NCBI RefSeq assembly: GCF_007830185.1
Contig: NZ_VLKZ01000002.1
Coordinates: 1-64,000, forward strand
Origin: Halalkalibacter nanhaiisediminis
GTDB lineage: Bacteria; Bacillota; Bacilli; Bacillales; Bacillaceae_D
Length of the DNA: 64,000 nucleotides
Reading direction: 5' to 3'
The notes under the pieces were generated by a model. That model was not told the origin of the DNA. It made no database searches and saw only the letters and a program-made list of their open reading frames with translations. Position numbers and translations under genes: made by a program. Below are positions 18,133-26,905 of the stretch, piece by piece (position 1 is the first letter of the stretch; the number at the start of each line of letters is the position of its first letter).

Positions 18133-18188
18133 AGCTGATTTCTATTTTTGTGATTGATTTGTTCACAAAGGATAGAAATCAGCTTTTT
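18133..18188 (+). terminator. Long terminator after hepT
   Basis: Outer stem AGCTGATTTCTAT / ATAGAAATCAGCT (18133-18145, 18172-18184) with an inner TTTGTGA / TCACAAA stem, then TTTTT. Confidence 0.9.
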
Positions 18189-18242
18189 ATCTAATAAAAT
18201 TGTTAATAATTGCGTTTTCTATCTAATATTTCACAAATGATA

Positions 18243-18271
18243 TTGTTACTATTTCGAATGTTTGCTATACT
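18243..18271 (+). promoter_or_regulatory. SigA promoter of ndk
   Basis: TTGTTA (18243-18248), 17-base spacer, TATACT (18266-18271), 45 bases before the ndk start. Confidence 0.72.
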
Positions 18272-18316
18272 AATAGAGGTTTTTTAATACTTAGTTTGAT
18301 GGGAGCGAATGTCCAA

Positions 18317-18760
18317 ATGGAACGTACATACTTAATGATTAAGCCTGATGGAGTACAACGTAATTTAATTGGAGAAGTTGTTTCACGTTTTGAAAAGAAA
18401 GGGTTTACACTTGTAGGTGCAAAATTGATGACGGTTACAAAAGAAATCGCAGAAACACATTATGCTGAACATAAAGAGCGTCCATTTTTCGGTGAACTTG
18501 TTGATTTCATTACTTCAGGCCCTGTGTTTGCAATGGTTTGGGAAGGTGAAAATGTGATCTCCACTGCTCGGACGATGATGGGTTCTACAAACCCTGCTGA
18601 TGCAGCTCCAGGAACTATTCGCGGAGATTTCGGTGTACAAGTAGCAATGAACGTGATTCACGGCTCTGATTCACCAGAAAGTGCTAAGCGTGAAATTGCC
18701 ATCTTTTTTAACGAAAATGAATTAAACAATTATGAAAAGGCTGTCAGTAAGTGGGTTTAA
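18317..18760 (+). CDS. ndk: Nucleoside diphosphate kinase
   Basis: A 147-residue enzyme that transfers phosphate from ATP to NDPs through a phosphohistidine. The active-site histidine is H115 in [10 protein letters not shown]. The ATG at 18317 gives the canonical [14 protein letters not shown] start; the ATG 21 bases earlier overlaps the ribosome site GGGAG. It lies between hepT and cheR as in B. subtilis. Confidence 0.98.
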   Translation: MERTYLMIKPDGVQRNLIGEVVSRFEKKGFTLVGAKLMTVTKEIAETHYAEHKERPFFGELVDFITSGPVFAMVWEGENVISTARTMMGSTNPADAAPGTIRGDFGVQVAMNVIHGSDSPESAKREIAIFFNENELNNYEKAVSKWV

Positions 18761-18788
18761 TGAAAGCGATTTAATATGAGAGTGTCTG

Positions 18789-18820
18789 ATTGCTTGTCCT
18801 TTTTGGATGAGCAATTTTTT
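18789..18820 (+). terminator. Terminator after ndk
   Basis: 11-bp stem ATTGCTTGTCC / GGATGAGCAAT (18789-18799, 18805-18815, two G-U pairs), loop TTTTT, then TTTTT. Confidence 0.88.
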
Positions 18821-18917
18821 GTTTTATACTATTCTAAGTCATGAAGATTCTCATGGCCTTTTTTGTAGAATCATCGTATGATAAGAAGGAATGATATAGG
18901 TAACGAGGGGAATGTCC

Positions 18918-19694
18918 ATGAGCCAAGATTATAGTCAATTTGTCCAAAATGTAAAAGCAAAAACAGCAATTGATCTTTCCTTATATAAAGAAGCTCAAAT
19001 GAAACGTAGGTTAGAATCATTAAGAGATAAAAAAGGCTTTAAGGATTTTCATTCTTTTTATCAAGCGATGACAAAAGATGAGGCATTATTTAATGAATTT
19101 TTAGAACGAATGACGATTAATGTTTCAGAATTTTATCGCAATGCAAAACGTTGGGATGTACTAGAGAAGAAGATCCTTCCTCGTTTGCTTAAGGAAAACG
19201 CTAAGTTAAAGCTTTGGAGTGCTGCTTGTTCAACTGGTGAGGAACCATATACGTTAGCAATGATTATGTCTAAATTTATGCCACTTCAAAGAGTGTCGAT
19301 TTTAGCGACGGATCTTGACCTAGCTATTCTCGAACGCGCTAAAGTAGGATTATATACAGACAGATCCTTAAAGGAAGCTACGCGTGAGGTGATCACATCT
19401 TTTTTTGATAAAGATCCGATGGGTTATAAAGTGAAAGAGGAAGTAAAAAAAACGGTTCGCTTCAAACAGCAAAATTTATTGGCGGATCGTTTTGAAGAAC
19501 AATATGATTTAATCATTTGCCGTAATGTAATGATTTATTTCACAGAAGAGGCAAAGCATGAGCTCTATCATAAATTTAGTCGAGCTTTACGTCCTGGTGG
19601 AGTACTATTTGTTGGGAGCACAGAACAAATTTTTAATCCTTCATCTTATGGTTTTGATACGGAAGATACTTTCTTTTATCGGAAACTAAACTAA
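18918..19694 (+). CDS. cheR: Chemotaxis protein methyltransferase CheR
   Basis: 258 residues. It methylates glutamates of chemoreceptors with SAM. The N-terminal helical domain contains the receptor-binding KRRLESL stretch, and the C-terminal Rossmann domain shows [18 protein letters not shown] and [11 protein letters not shown] 18918 is chosen because GAGGGG ends seven bases before it; ATG 18912 is too close. Position before the aro genes matches B. subtilis. Confidence 0.95.
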   Translation: MSQDYSQFVQNVKAKTAIDLSLYKEAQMKRRLESLRDKKGFKDFHSFYQAMTKDEALFNEFLERMTINVSEFYRNAKRWDVLEKKILPRLLKENAKLKLWSAACSTGEEPYTLAMIMSKFMPLQRVSILATDLDLAILERAKVGLYTDRSLKEATREVITSFFDKDPMGYKVKEEVKKTVRFKQQNLLADRFEEQYDLIICRNVMIYFTEEAKHELYHKFSRALRPGGVLFVGSTEQIFNPSSYGFDTEDTFFYRKLN

Positions 19695-19805
19695 AGAATT
19701 GGTTGAGTTTCTTTTCATACTTAGACGGATTGATTTTAATTTGGTACAATAACTTATTATTAACGAAATGTTCTTATATTTCTACAAGACAGTGTTTGAA
19801 AATCA

Positions 19806-19814
19806 TGTTATAAT
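19806..19814 (+). promoter_or_regulatory. Extended -10 promoter of the aroF operon
   Basis: TGTTATAAT (19806-19814) lies about 150 bases before aroF. The -35 region is poor. Confidence 0.55.
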
Positions 19815-19838
19815 TTAACGCATAAAAGCGATAAAGAG

Positions 19839-19890
19839 AAAGACGTTCGTTTGCTTGCTACGTTTTACATAGAAAAAACATAGCGTCTTT
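19839..19890 (+). promoter_or_regulatory. Hairpin in the aroF 5' leader
   Basis: AAAGAC (19839-19844) pairs with GTCTTT (19885-19890), and inside it GCTACGTTTT (19857-19866) pairs with AAAACATAGC (19875-19884) apart from one C-A mismatch. TATTT follows. This could be a weak terminator or attenuator. I see no T-box features. The rest of the 19695-19961 interval carries nothing else. Confidence 0.4.
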
Positions 19891-19961
19891 TATTTAGCAA
19901 AAGATGTTGTGATAAGTAATCCCGTTTTGTAAGGAGCGTCAAGTACATAGGAGGAGTCAAG

Positions 19962-21134
19962 ATGAGATATTTAACAGCTGGTGAGTCACATGGCCCACAA
20001 TTAACGACAATTATTGAAGGAATTCCAGCGCAACTGGAATTGGTAGCCGAGGACATTAATACGGATTTAGCACGTCGTCAAGGTGGCTACGGTCGTGGGA
20101 GAAGAATGCAAATTGAAAAGGATCAAGTCCAAATTTTAAGTGGTGTTAGACATGGTCGTACAACTGGTGCGCCAGTAGCACTAGTTGTGGAAAATAAAGA
20201 TTGGACTCATTGGACGAAAATCATGGGTGCTGAGCCGCTTGATGGTGAAGAAGAAAAAGAAGTAAAGCGTAAATTAACTCGCCCGCGTCCTGGACATGCT
20301 GATTTAAATGGGGCGATTAAGTACGGACACCGTGATATGCGTAATGTGCTTGAGCGTTCGTCTGCAAGAGAAACGACTGTTCGTGTGGCGGCAGGTGCTG
20401 TTGCGAAAAAAATCCTTGCACAATTTGGGATTAGCGTAGGGGGCCATGTTTTAGAAATTGGCGGCGTTAAGGCAGAAAATGTTGCTTATGAATCTGTTAA
20501 GGACTTACAAGAACGTTCTGAAGCGTCACAAGTTCGTTGTCTTGACGAGGAAGCTAGTCAAAAGATGATGGAAGCAATTGATAAGGCAAAACAGGACGGC
20601 GATTCAATCGGAGGAATTGTTGAGGTTGTGATTGAGAACGTCCCAGTAGGACTAGGAAGTCACGTTCATTATGATCGTAAGCTTGATGCGAAAATCGCAG
20701 CTGCTGTTATGAGTATTAATGCGTTTAAAGGTGTTGAAATCGGAATTGGTTTTGAAGCGGCAAGTTTACCAGGAAGCCAAGTTCATGATGAAATCATCTG
20801 GGATGAGGAGCATGGATACCGTCGTAAAACGAATCGCCTTGGCGGATTTGAAGGTGGTATGACGACAGGAATGCCAATCGTTGTACGTGGTGTCATGAAG
20901 CCAATTCCTACATTATACAAACCACTACAAAGTGTCGATATTGAAACGAAGGAGCCATTTGCAGCAAGTATTGAGCGTTCTGATAGTTGTGCTGTACCAG
21001 CAGCTTCTGTGGTCGCTGAAGCAGTTGTCGCTTGGGAAATTGCAAATGCTTTGCTTGAAACATTTGGAGCGGACCGTATTGATATCATTCAAGGAAATGT
21101 GAAACGTCATCAAGACGAAGCGAGGAAGTTTTAA
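19962..21134 (+). CDS. aroF: Chorismate synthase
   Basis: A 390-residue FMN-dependent enzyme making chorismate from EPSP. Signatures: GESHGPQL near the start, [11 protein letters not shown], and [29 protein letters not shown]. This is the aroC gene of E. coli naming. The ribosome site TAGGAGGAG precedes ATG 19962. Its stop overlaps the aroB start by one base. Confidence 0.98.
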   Translation: MRYLTAGESHGPQLTTIIEGIPAQLELVAEDINTDLARRQGGYGRGRRMQIEKDQVQILSGVRHGRTTGAPVALVVENKDWTHWTKIMGAEPLDGEEEKEVKRKLTRPRPGHADLNGAIKYGHRDMRNVLERSSARETTVRVAAGAVAKKILAQFGISVGGHVLEIGGVKAENVAYESVKDLQERSEASQVRCLDEEASQKMMEAIDKAKQDGDSIGGIVEVVIENVPVGLGSHVHYDRKLDAKIAAAVMSINAFKGVEIGIGFEAASLPGSQVHDEIIWDEEHGYRRKTNRLGGFEGGMTTGMPIVVRGVMKPIPTLYKPLQSVDIETKEPFAASIERSDSCAVPAASVVAEAVVAWEIANALLETFGADRIDIIQGNVKRHQDEARKF

Positions 21135-22231
21135 TGAAGAAAGTTACGATCGATACGTCATCCAAAGCATATGAAGTCTTTATAGAAGCAGGGGTACGTC
21201 ATTCGATTGGAAAACAATTGGAGACAGTGTTAACTCAAGCTCCTTCATCAATTTTTATTATGACGGATTCACAGGTTGCGCCGCTTTATTTAGATGATGT
21301 CGTAGCAAGCTTTGAAGAGAAGTTACCTGTCTATAAGGCTGTTATTGAAAGTGGAGAAGCGTCAAAATCGTTTGCAGTTTATGAACAAATGCTAACGAAA
21401 GCATTAGAATACGGATTAGATCGAAAATCTGTCGTTGTTGCTTTAGGCGGTGGCGTTGTTGGTGATTTAGCAGGTTTTGTTGCGGCAACGTATATGCGTG
21501 GAATTCGTTTTGTTCAAGTTCCAACGACCTTACTTGCCCATGATAGTAGCGTCGGTGGAAAAGTGGCGATTAACCACCCGCTCGGAAAAAATATGGTCGG
21601 AAGCTTTCATCAGCCTGAAGCTGTTTTTTACGATACAGAAACACTTTATTCTTTATCGGAAAGAGAGTGGCGTTCTGGATTTGCTGAGGTAATGAAGCAC
21701 GGCTTTATCCGCGACCCAGAGTTTTTAGAATGGCTACAGCGTGAAGTGAAGACGTTTGATCAAATACCAGTTGAGCGCCTAAATAGCCTCCTTGAAAGAT
21801 CGATTGCTGTTAAAGCTCAAATTGTATCTGAAGATGAGCGAGAAGCAGGAGTCCGAGCTCACTTAAATTTAGGTCATACTTTAGGTCATGCGCTTGAAAC
21901 CGAATTAGGATACGGAGTTATGACTCATGGTGAGGCAGTTGTCATTGGGATCGTCTTTGCTTTAAAATTAAGTGAGGAATTGTTTGATATTAAACTTAAT
22001 ATTGATCATTACGAGAAATGGTTTAACAGTCTAGGCTATCAAACAAAGCTTCCAGCTAATGTAACAACATCAAAATTGGTGAGTACGATGACGAAGGATA
22101 AGAAAGTAGAAGCAGGTGCGATTCGAATGGTGCTACTAAGTGAGCTTGGTCAAGCAACAACGAAGGAAGTTTCGGCTGATCTGCTTGAGAAAATGCTAGA
22201 CGAGCGAATGGAGGTAGCAACGAATGGTTAG
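21134..22231 (+). CDS. aroB: 3-Dehydroquinate synthase
   Basis: A 365-residue NAD- and metal-dependent enzyme of the shikimate pathway. Motifs: GGGVVGDLAGF (nucleotide binding), PTTLLAHDSSVGGKVAINH, and HLNLGHTLGHALE with metal-binding histidines. Overlaps aroF by one base and aroH by eight, so translation is coupled. Confidence 0.97.
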   Translation: MKKVTIDTSSKAYEVFIEAGVRHSIGKQLETVLTQAPSSIFIMTDSQVAPLYLDDVVASFEEKLPVYKAVIESGEASKSFAVYEQMLTKALEYGLDRKSVVVALGGGVVGDLAGFVAATYMRGIRFVQVPTTLLAHDSSVGGKVAINHPLGKNMVGSFHQPEAVFYDTETLYSLSEREWRSGFAEVMKHGFIRDPEFLEWLQREVKTFDQIPVERLNSLLERSIAVKAQIVSEDEREAGVRAHLNLGHTLGHALETELGYGVMTHGEAVVIGIVFALKLSEELFDIKLNIDHYEKWFNSLGYQTKLPANVTTSKLVSTMTKDKKVEAGAIRMVLLSELGQATTKEVSADLLEKMLDERMEVATNG

Positions 22232-22598
22232 AGGAGTTCGAGGTGCAACAACAATCTCTCATAATACGGAACAAGAGATTATGGAGGCAACAACAGAGCT
22301 TGCAAATGAGTTAATTGAAAAAAATCAAATTGATCCAGAGAGTGTTGCACATATTCTGATCACTGTTACAGAAGATATAAATGCTGGTTTTCCTGCGAAA
22401 GTGCTAAGAGAACGCTCGGGTTGGGAATATGTACCCGTTGTTTGTGCGCAAGAGATTCCTGTGCCAGGTAGTTTGCCACTTTGTATTCGCGTTTTAATGA
22501 CGGTGAATACAGATGTAAGGCAAGATCAAATCGTTCACGTTTACCAGGGTGAAGCAATTAAACTGCGTCCTGATTTATTCAAAGATAAACAAGTCTAA
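22224..22598 (+). CDS. aroH: Chorismate mutase, AroH type
   Basis: A 124-residue enzyme converting chorismate to prephenate. The AroH fold residues are seen: VRGVRGATT at the start, VTEDINAGFPAKVLR, and RVLMTVNTD near the end. Overlaps aroB by eight bases. It is the last gene before the trp leader. Confidence 0.96.
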   Translation: MVRGVRGATTISHNTEQEIMEATTELANELIEKNQIDPESVAHILITVTEDINAGFPAKVLRERSGWEYVPVVCAQEIPVPGSLPLCIRVLMTVNTDVRQDQIVHVYQGEAIKLRPDLFKDKQV

Positions 22599-22634
22599 AT
22601 TCATCTGACTAATACCTTTATCTGGCTTTTCTTA

Positions 22635-22663
22635 TTGACGAATCAATAAGAAAAAGGTAGACT
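22635..22663 (+). promoter_or_regulatory. Predicted trp operon promoter
   Basis: TTGACG (22635-22640), 17-base spacer, TAGACT (22658-22663). The predicted start near 22670 puts the leader elements below in the order known for B. subtilis. The promoter overlaps a DNA inverted repeat: TTTTCTTATTG / CAATAAGAAAA inside TCATCTG / CAGATGA. Confidence 0.65.
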
Positions 22664-22735
22664 AATTGCAGATGAGTGAAAGAATTCATTTCTTTTACTT
22701 AGAGCCGAGAGAATGAGTATTAGTTTGAAGAATGA

Positions 22736-22790
22736 AAGACTAGTTTAGTTGAGAATGAGATTGAGTTGAGGAGAGCTGAGTTTAGTTGAG
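22736..22790 (+). promoter_or_regulatory. TRAP binding site: eleven NAG triplets
   Basis: Triplets at 22736 (AAG), 22741 (TAG), 22746 (TAG), 22751, 22757, 22763, 22768, 22773, 22778 (GAG), 22783 (TAG) and 22788 (GAG), separated by two or three bases. Eleven repeats match the eleven subunits of TRAP. Further GAG/TAG triplets at 22702-22723 are less regularly spaced. Confidence 0.9.
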
Positions 22791-22809
22791 GGATACGTCT
22801 ATCTATAAT

Positions 22810-22841
22810 CCTCCTAAACCTTTTTGGTCTAGGAGGTTTTT
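22810..22841 (+). terminator. trp leader attenuator (terminator)
   Basis: CCTCCTAAACC (22810-22820) pairs with GGTCTAGGAGG (22826-22836) with one mismatch, then TTTTT. Its 5' arm can instead pair with GTTGAGGAG at 22765-22773, inside the TRAP site, so bound TRAP would favour termination. Confidence 0.88.
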
Positions 22842-22936
22842 CCTTATTAAATGATGTGGTATGTATGTTTACCGTGTCGTGATTATTCCCCCCTCCCTTC
22901 CTATTTCATTCATTCCATATGTAGGAGTGATTGCAA

Positions 22937-24472
22937 ATGATAACCCCATTATTTTCTGATTTTAAAAAAGCAGCAAGTAAGTATAGAACGATTCCAGTTG
23001 TAGAACGTTTTTTTGCAGATGGATTAACGCCTGTTCAAATTGTTCATCAGCTAGGAGATCAAGTGTCCTTCCTTCTAGAAAGTAAGGATGAGCATTCACC
23101 TTGGTCGCGTTATTCATTCATTGGTTTAAATCCAATGTTTGAATTAATCGAAGAGAATGGTCTCTACCGTACGTATTCAAAAGACCGTGACATTGTGTTA
23201 GAAAAGACTACTTTCCAAGAAGCATTTGATGAAACGATGAGCTTTTTACATGTACAGCCACTAGATATTCCGATTCCATTTCGGGGCGGGGCAGTTGGCT
23301 ATATGAGCTATGATGCGATTGAAACAATTGAACCAACTCTTGCTTCAAACACAGAGCAACGAGTACCTCATTATCAGTTTTTGTTTTGTCAAACGCTGAT
23401 TGCGTTTGACCATACAAAAAAGGAATTAACGGTTCTTGTCCATGCAAGGCCAGAAGATGAGGGTCATCTTGAAGCGTATCAAGCAGCTTCAGCTGAAATA
23501 GAGCGTGTATCATCACTTCTTGAACAGCCTGTAAGTGGATTAATGCTTAAAGAGACACCGACACTTGATGAGGAAGTATCGTTTGCGAATGTGAAATCAA
23601 ATTACAGTAAAGAAGCGTTTATCGCTGATGTAGAGAAGATAAAAGAATATATTCGTGCAGGTGATGTGTTTCAAACTGTTTTATCGCAGCGGTTTGAAAT
23701 GGAAGTGTCCGCTTCTGCGCTAGAAGTGTATCGGGTTCTTCGAATGGTCAATCCATCCCCGTATTTGTTTTACTTGAAATTTGATGACTTAGAAGTTGTC
23801 GGAAGCTCTCCAGAACGTCTTGTTCAAGTTCAAGATGGTCATGTCGAAATTCATCCGATTGCTGGTACGAGGAAACGTGGCAAGGATGAAGCTGAAGACA
23901 ATGCATTAGCTAAAGAATTACTTGCTGATGAAAAGGAAAGAGCAGAACATTATATGCTCGTTGATTTAGCGAGAAATGATGTTGGTCGAATTGCAGAGTA
24001 CGGTTCAGTGGAAACACCGACTTTACTTGAAATCGGTAAATTCTCTCATGTCATGCATATCATTTCGAAGGTGACAGGCAGATTACGTCAAGGTACGGAG
24101 CCACTTGAAGCATTAATGGCCTCTTTTCCTGCAGGCACAGTTTCGGGTGCGCCAAAGATTCGTGCAATGGAAATTTTACAAGAACTTGAGCCGACAAAAC
24201 GCGGCTTGTATGCAGGAGCGATTGGCTACCTTGGTTATGACGGAAATATCGACTCATGTATCGCAATAAGAACGATGGTCATTCAAGACGGGAAAGCGTA
24301 TATCCAAGCAGGTGCAGGCGTTGTAGCAGATTCTGTTCCAGAAAAGGAATTTGAAGAGACAGAGAACAAAGCAAAAGCATTAATTCGAGCTGTTCAATTA
24401 GCAGAGAAGATGTTTGGGAATGCTGAGAAATCAACGAAAGCTGAATATGGGGAGGCGATTGAGCATGCTTAA
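22937..24472 (+). CDS. trpE: Anthranilate synthase component I
   Basis: A 511-residue subunit converting chorismate to anthranilate with ammonia from a glutamine amidotransferase. The tryptophan feedback motif LLES is at residues 46-49. The catalytic chorismate-binding part shows HPIAGTRKRG and MLVDLARNDVGR. No trpG gene is in this operon; in B. subtilis pabA, located with folate genes, serves both synthases. ATG 22937 is nine bases after AGGAG; an upstream in-frame TTG is too close. Confidence 0.97.
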   Translation: MITPLFSDFKKAASKYRTIPVVERFFADGLTPVQIVHQLGDQVSFLLESKDEHSPWSRYSFIGLNPMFELIEENGLYRTYSKDRDIVLEKTTFQEAFDETMSFLHVQPLDIPIPFRGGAVGYMSYDAIETIEPTLASNTEQRVPHYQFLFCQTLIAFDHTKKELTVLVHARPEDEGHLEAYQAASAEIERVSSLLEQPVSGLMLKETPTLDEEVSFANVKSNYSKEAFIADVEKIKEYIRAGDVFQTVLSQRFEMEVSASALEVYRVLRMVNPSPYLFYLKFDDLEVVGSSPERLVQVQDGHVEIHPIAGTRKRGKDEAEDNALAKELLADEKERAEHYMLVDLARNDVGRIAEYGSVETPTLLEIGKFSHVMHIISKVTGRLRQGTEPLEALMASFPAGTVSGAPKIRAMEILQELEPTKRGLYAGAIGYLGYDGNIDSCIAIRTMVIQDGKAYIQAGAGVVADSVPEKEFEETENKAKALIRAVQLAEKMFGNAEKSTKAEYGEAIEHA

Positions 24473-25493
24473 AGAGATTCTAAAGTCGTGTATGGAAGGA
24501 CATACGATGACTAAAACTGAAGCGGAAAAAGCGATGAATCAAATTATGAATGGTGAAGCGACTCCTAGTCAAATTGCTAGCTTACTCACAATTATGCGTT
24601 TTCGTGGTGAGACGGTCGACGAAATGACGGGGTTTGCGCGTTCAATGCGTGCACACTCGGTTAAAATACCAGCTGATGATCTTCCTGTTGTCGATACGTG
24701 CGGAACAGGTGGAGATGATCTTGGTACGTTTAACATTTCTACAGCAACAGCGATTGTTTTATCGGCAATCGGTGTACCCGTTGCAAAGCATGGTAATCGT
24801 GCTGTCTCTTCAAAAAGTGGTAGTGCGGATGTGTTAGAGGAGCTAAAAATTTCGATTCAACACTCCCCTGAAGAAGCGTATCGTTCGCTACAGGAGTCAA
24901 ATTTATGTTTCTTGTTTGCGCCACTTTATCACCAATCGATGAAGCACGCTGTTGCTCCTCGTAAAGAAATTGGCTTTCGGACTATTTTTAACATGCTTGG
25001 ACCTTTAACAAATCCAGCTAATGCAAAGTATCAATTAATTGGTGTTTATGATACGGAATTTGCTGCGAAAATGGCTGAAACGCTCGGCCGACTAGGAACA
25101 ACAAGAACGTTGTTTGTAACAGGTGGAGAAGGCTTAGATGAGCTTTCAATCACAAATGAATCAACGGTCATTGAAGTAAATGGAACGGATATCACTACGT
25201 ACACACTAACTCCAGAAGATGTTGGTCTAAAACGTGGTAAACTAGAAGAGATCCAAGTAGCAACACCTGCTGAAAGTGCAGCGTTAATTGAGAAAATCCT
25301 CAAAGGGACAGCCAATCCTTCTGCAGAAGGGATTGTCATGTTTAATGCAGCCGCAGCTCTTTACGCTGCAAAACGTGTTGAGTCAATTAATGAAGGTGTC
25401 GAACTTGTTTCGGCTGCGATAAAATCTGGCTCTGTTTATCAACATTTTCAAACATTGCAGACGGAAAAAGAGGAGACGGAACAACATGCTTGA
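24465..25493 (+). CDS. trpD: Anthranilate phosphoribosyltransferase
   Basis: 342 residues. It attaches phosphoribose to anthranilate. Motifs: CGTGGDDLGTFNIST (PRPP loop), KHGNRAVSSKSGSADVLE and the FAPLYHQSMK segment. ATG 24465 lies inside the end of trpE (overlap of eight bases) with GGGGAGG upstream. The protein is not fused to trpG. Confidence 0.97.
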   Translation: MLKEILKSCMEGHTMTKTEAEKAMNQIMNGEATPSQIASLLTIMRFRGETVDEMTGFARSMRAHSVKIPADDLPVVDTCGTGGDDLGTFNISTATAIVLSAIGVPVAKHGNRAVSSKSGSADVLEELKISIQHSPEEAYRSLQESNLCFLFAPLYHQSMKHAVAPRKEIGFRTIFNMLGPLTNPANAKYQLIGVYDTEFAAKMAETLGRLGTTRTLFVTGGEGLDELSITNESTVIEVNGTDITTYTLTPEDVGLKRGKLEEIQVATPAESAALIEKILKGTANPSAEGIVMFNAAAALYAAKRVESINEGVELVSAAIKSGSVYQHFQTLQTEKEETEQHA

Positions 25494-26262
25494 GGTAATT
25501 CTTGAGACTAAGAAAAAAGAAGTAAGTGAGTTAACAACAATGCCAGAACAAGTGAAGGTCGAGCACTATTCGCTTTTTGAAGCATTAAACAAATCAAAGC
25601 GTTCAGTTGGCTTAATTGCTGAAGTAAAAAAGGCTTCTCCATCAAAGGGTGTCATTCGTGAACAATTTGATCCTGTTGAGATTGCGAAGGGCTACGAAGC
25701 TGGAGGAGCAGATGCAATTTCTGTTTTAACGGATCGTGATTATTTCCAAGGTCATCCTGAGTATTTGTCCGCTGTTAAGCAAGTCGTTAAACTTCCTGTT
25801 ATGCGTAAAGATTTTATTATTGACGAGAAGCAAATTGAAGAAACGGTTCGAATTGGTGCTGATGCCATGCTATTAATTGTTGGCGTTGTGCCGATTGAAG
25901 AATTAAAACGATTATATGATAAAGCGTATGAGCTAGGACTTGAGTGTCTTGTTGAAGTTCATGCAAAAGAAGAGTTAGAAGAATTATTATCAACTTTTAC
26001 ACCCAAAATCATTGGTGTGAACAATCGTAATCTTAAAACATTTGAAACATCTTTAACGCAAACGGAAGAAATGGCAGTACTCATTCCAGAGGGAAGCTTG
26101 TTTATTAGCGAAAGCGGGATTTATAATCGTGCTGATATTGATCGCGTGAAACGTGCAGGAGCAGCTGGTGTTCTTGTTGGTGAATCATTAATGCGTGCCA
26201 AAACGCCTGAACAAGGGATTGAGACATTATTTGGAGGCGAAGCTCGTGGCACCTCTTCTTAA
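25486..26262 (+). CDS. trpC: Indole-3-glycerol phosphate synthase
   Basis: 258 residues, TIM barrel. It closes the indole ring. Catalytic segments EVKKASPSKG, LTDRDYFQG, MRKDFIID and GVNNRNLKTF are present. It overlaps trpD by eight bases and the start of trpF by 17. Confidence 0.97.
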   Translation: MLEVILETKKKEVSELTTMPEQVKVEHYSLFEALNKSKRSVGLIAEVKKASPSKGVIREQFDPVEIAKGYEAGGADAISVLTDRDYFQGHPEYLSAVKQVVKLPVMRKDFIIDEKQIEETVRIGADAMLLIVGVVPIEELKRLYDKAYELGLECLVEVHAKEELEELLSTFTPKIIGVNNRNLKTFETSLTQTEEMAVLIPEGSLFISESGIYNRADIDRVKRAGAAGVLVGESLMRAKTPEQGIETLFGGEARGTSS

Positions 26263-26905
26263 GCTTTGTGGGAATCATTCTGAGGGCGACATTGAGGTTG
26301 TTTTTCATAGTTCAGCTGATTATGTCGGCTTTGTTTTTGCAAAAAGTAAGCGGAAAGTTGAACGGAACCAGGTCATTGAATGGCTGGAGAAGCAAGGACC
26401 AAAAGGCAATAAGAAGCTTGTAGCTCTTTTTGTCAATGCGGCAACTAAAGACATTGTCCAAGCAATTGAAGGCATTCCTTTTGACATCATTCAATGTCAC
26501 GGCAATGAATCAGCTGAACAAGTAGCTGAGGTGAAAGACAAAACAGGACTAGACGTCTGGAAAGTCATTCATCATAACGAGGATGCGCTCTCTTTGATGA
26601 AAACTTATAAAGGAATAGCCGACGGATACATTGTTGATTGTAAAGTTGGAAATCAATGGGGTGGAACGGGTGTATCATTTGATTGGAAATATACACCGAG
26701 CTATATAAACGAGGGACGCGTGCAGCAGGTTCCTGTCTTCATTGCTGGAGGAATTAAGCCAATGAATATCGATGAACTACTTAGATATCAGCCAGATGGT
26801 ATTGATGTATCAAGCGGAATTGAAGAGAATGGCAAAAAATCAAGCAAGCTAATTAGACAGCTAGAAGAAAGGATGAACAGAAATGGCAGCGACGTATCCA
26901 GATAA
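26246..26905 (+). CDS. trpF: Phosphoribosylanthranilate isomerase
   Basis: 219 residues, TIM barrel. It performs the Amadori rearrangement between TrpD and TrpC. Seen: KLCGNHS (the catalytic Cys segment), [20 protein letters not shown], and [16 protein letters not shown] placed the start at GTG 26246, seven bases after GGAGGCG, because it gives the usual short N-terminus. The catalytic CG(I/N) motif is close to the start, as expected. Confidence 0.93.
   Translation: MAPLLKLCGNHSEGDIEVVFHSSADYVGFVFAKSKRKVERNQVIEWLEKQGPKGNKKLVALFVNAATKDIVQAIEGIPFDIIQCHGNESAEQVAEVKDKTGLDVWKVIHHNEDALSLMKTYKGIADGYIVDCKVGNQWGGTGVSFDWKYTPSYINEGRVQQVPVFIAGGIKPMNIDELLRYQPDGIDVSSGIEENGKKSSKLIRQLEERMNRNGSDVSR

Larger units (their letters stand above)
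22670..22936 (+). promoter_or_regulatory. TRAP-controlled trp leader with 5' stem-loop
   Basis: About 267 nt upstream of trpE. The predicted RNA begins with a 10-bp 5' stem-loop (22675-22684 with 22690-22699, one G-U), then a TRAP-binding array, an antiterminator arm, a terminator and a C-rich stretch (from about 22886). The C-rich stretch is followed by TTCCTAT, which can pair with the trpE Shine-Dalgarno region GTAGGAG. The same architecture controls the B. subtilis trp operon. Pairings were made by eye. Confidence 0.85.

Noticed and set aside
19695-19961. T-box riboswitch before aroF
   Set aside because: No TGGAACCGCGG-type T-box sequence or specifier loop is present.
22608-22678. The aroH-trpE inverted repeat as a CRISPR or mobile-element end
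   Set aside because: It is a single palindrome with no repeats, and it coincides with the trp promoter.
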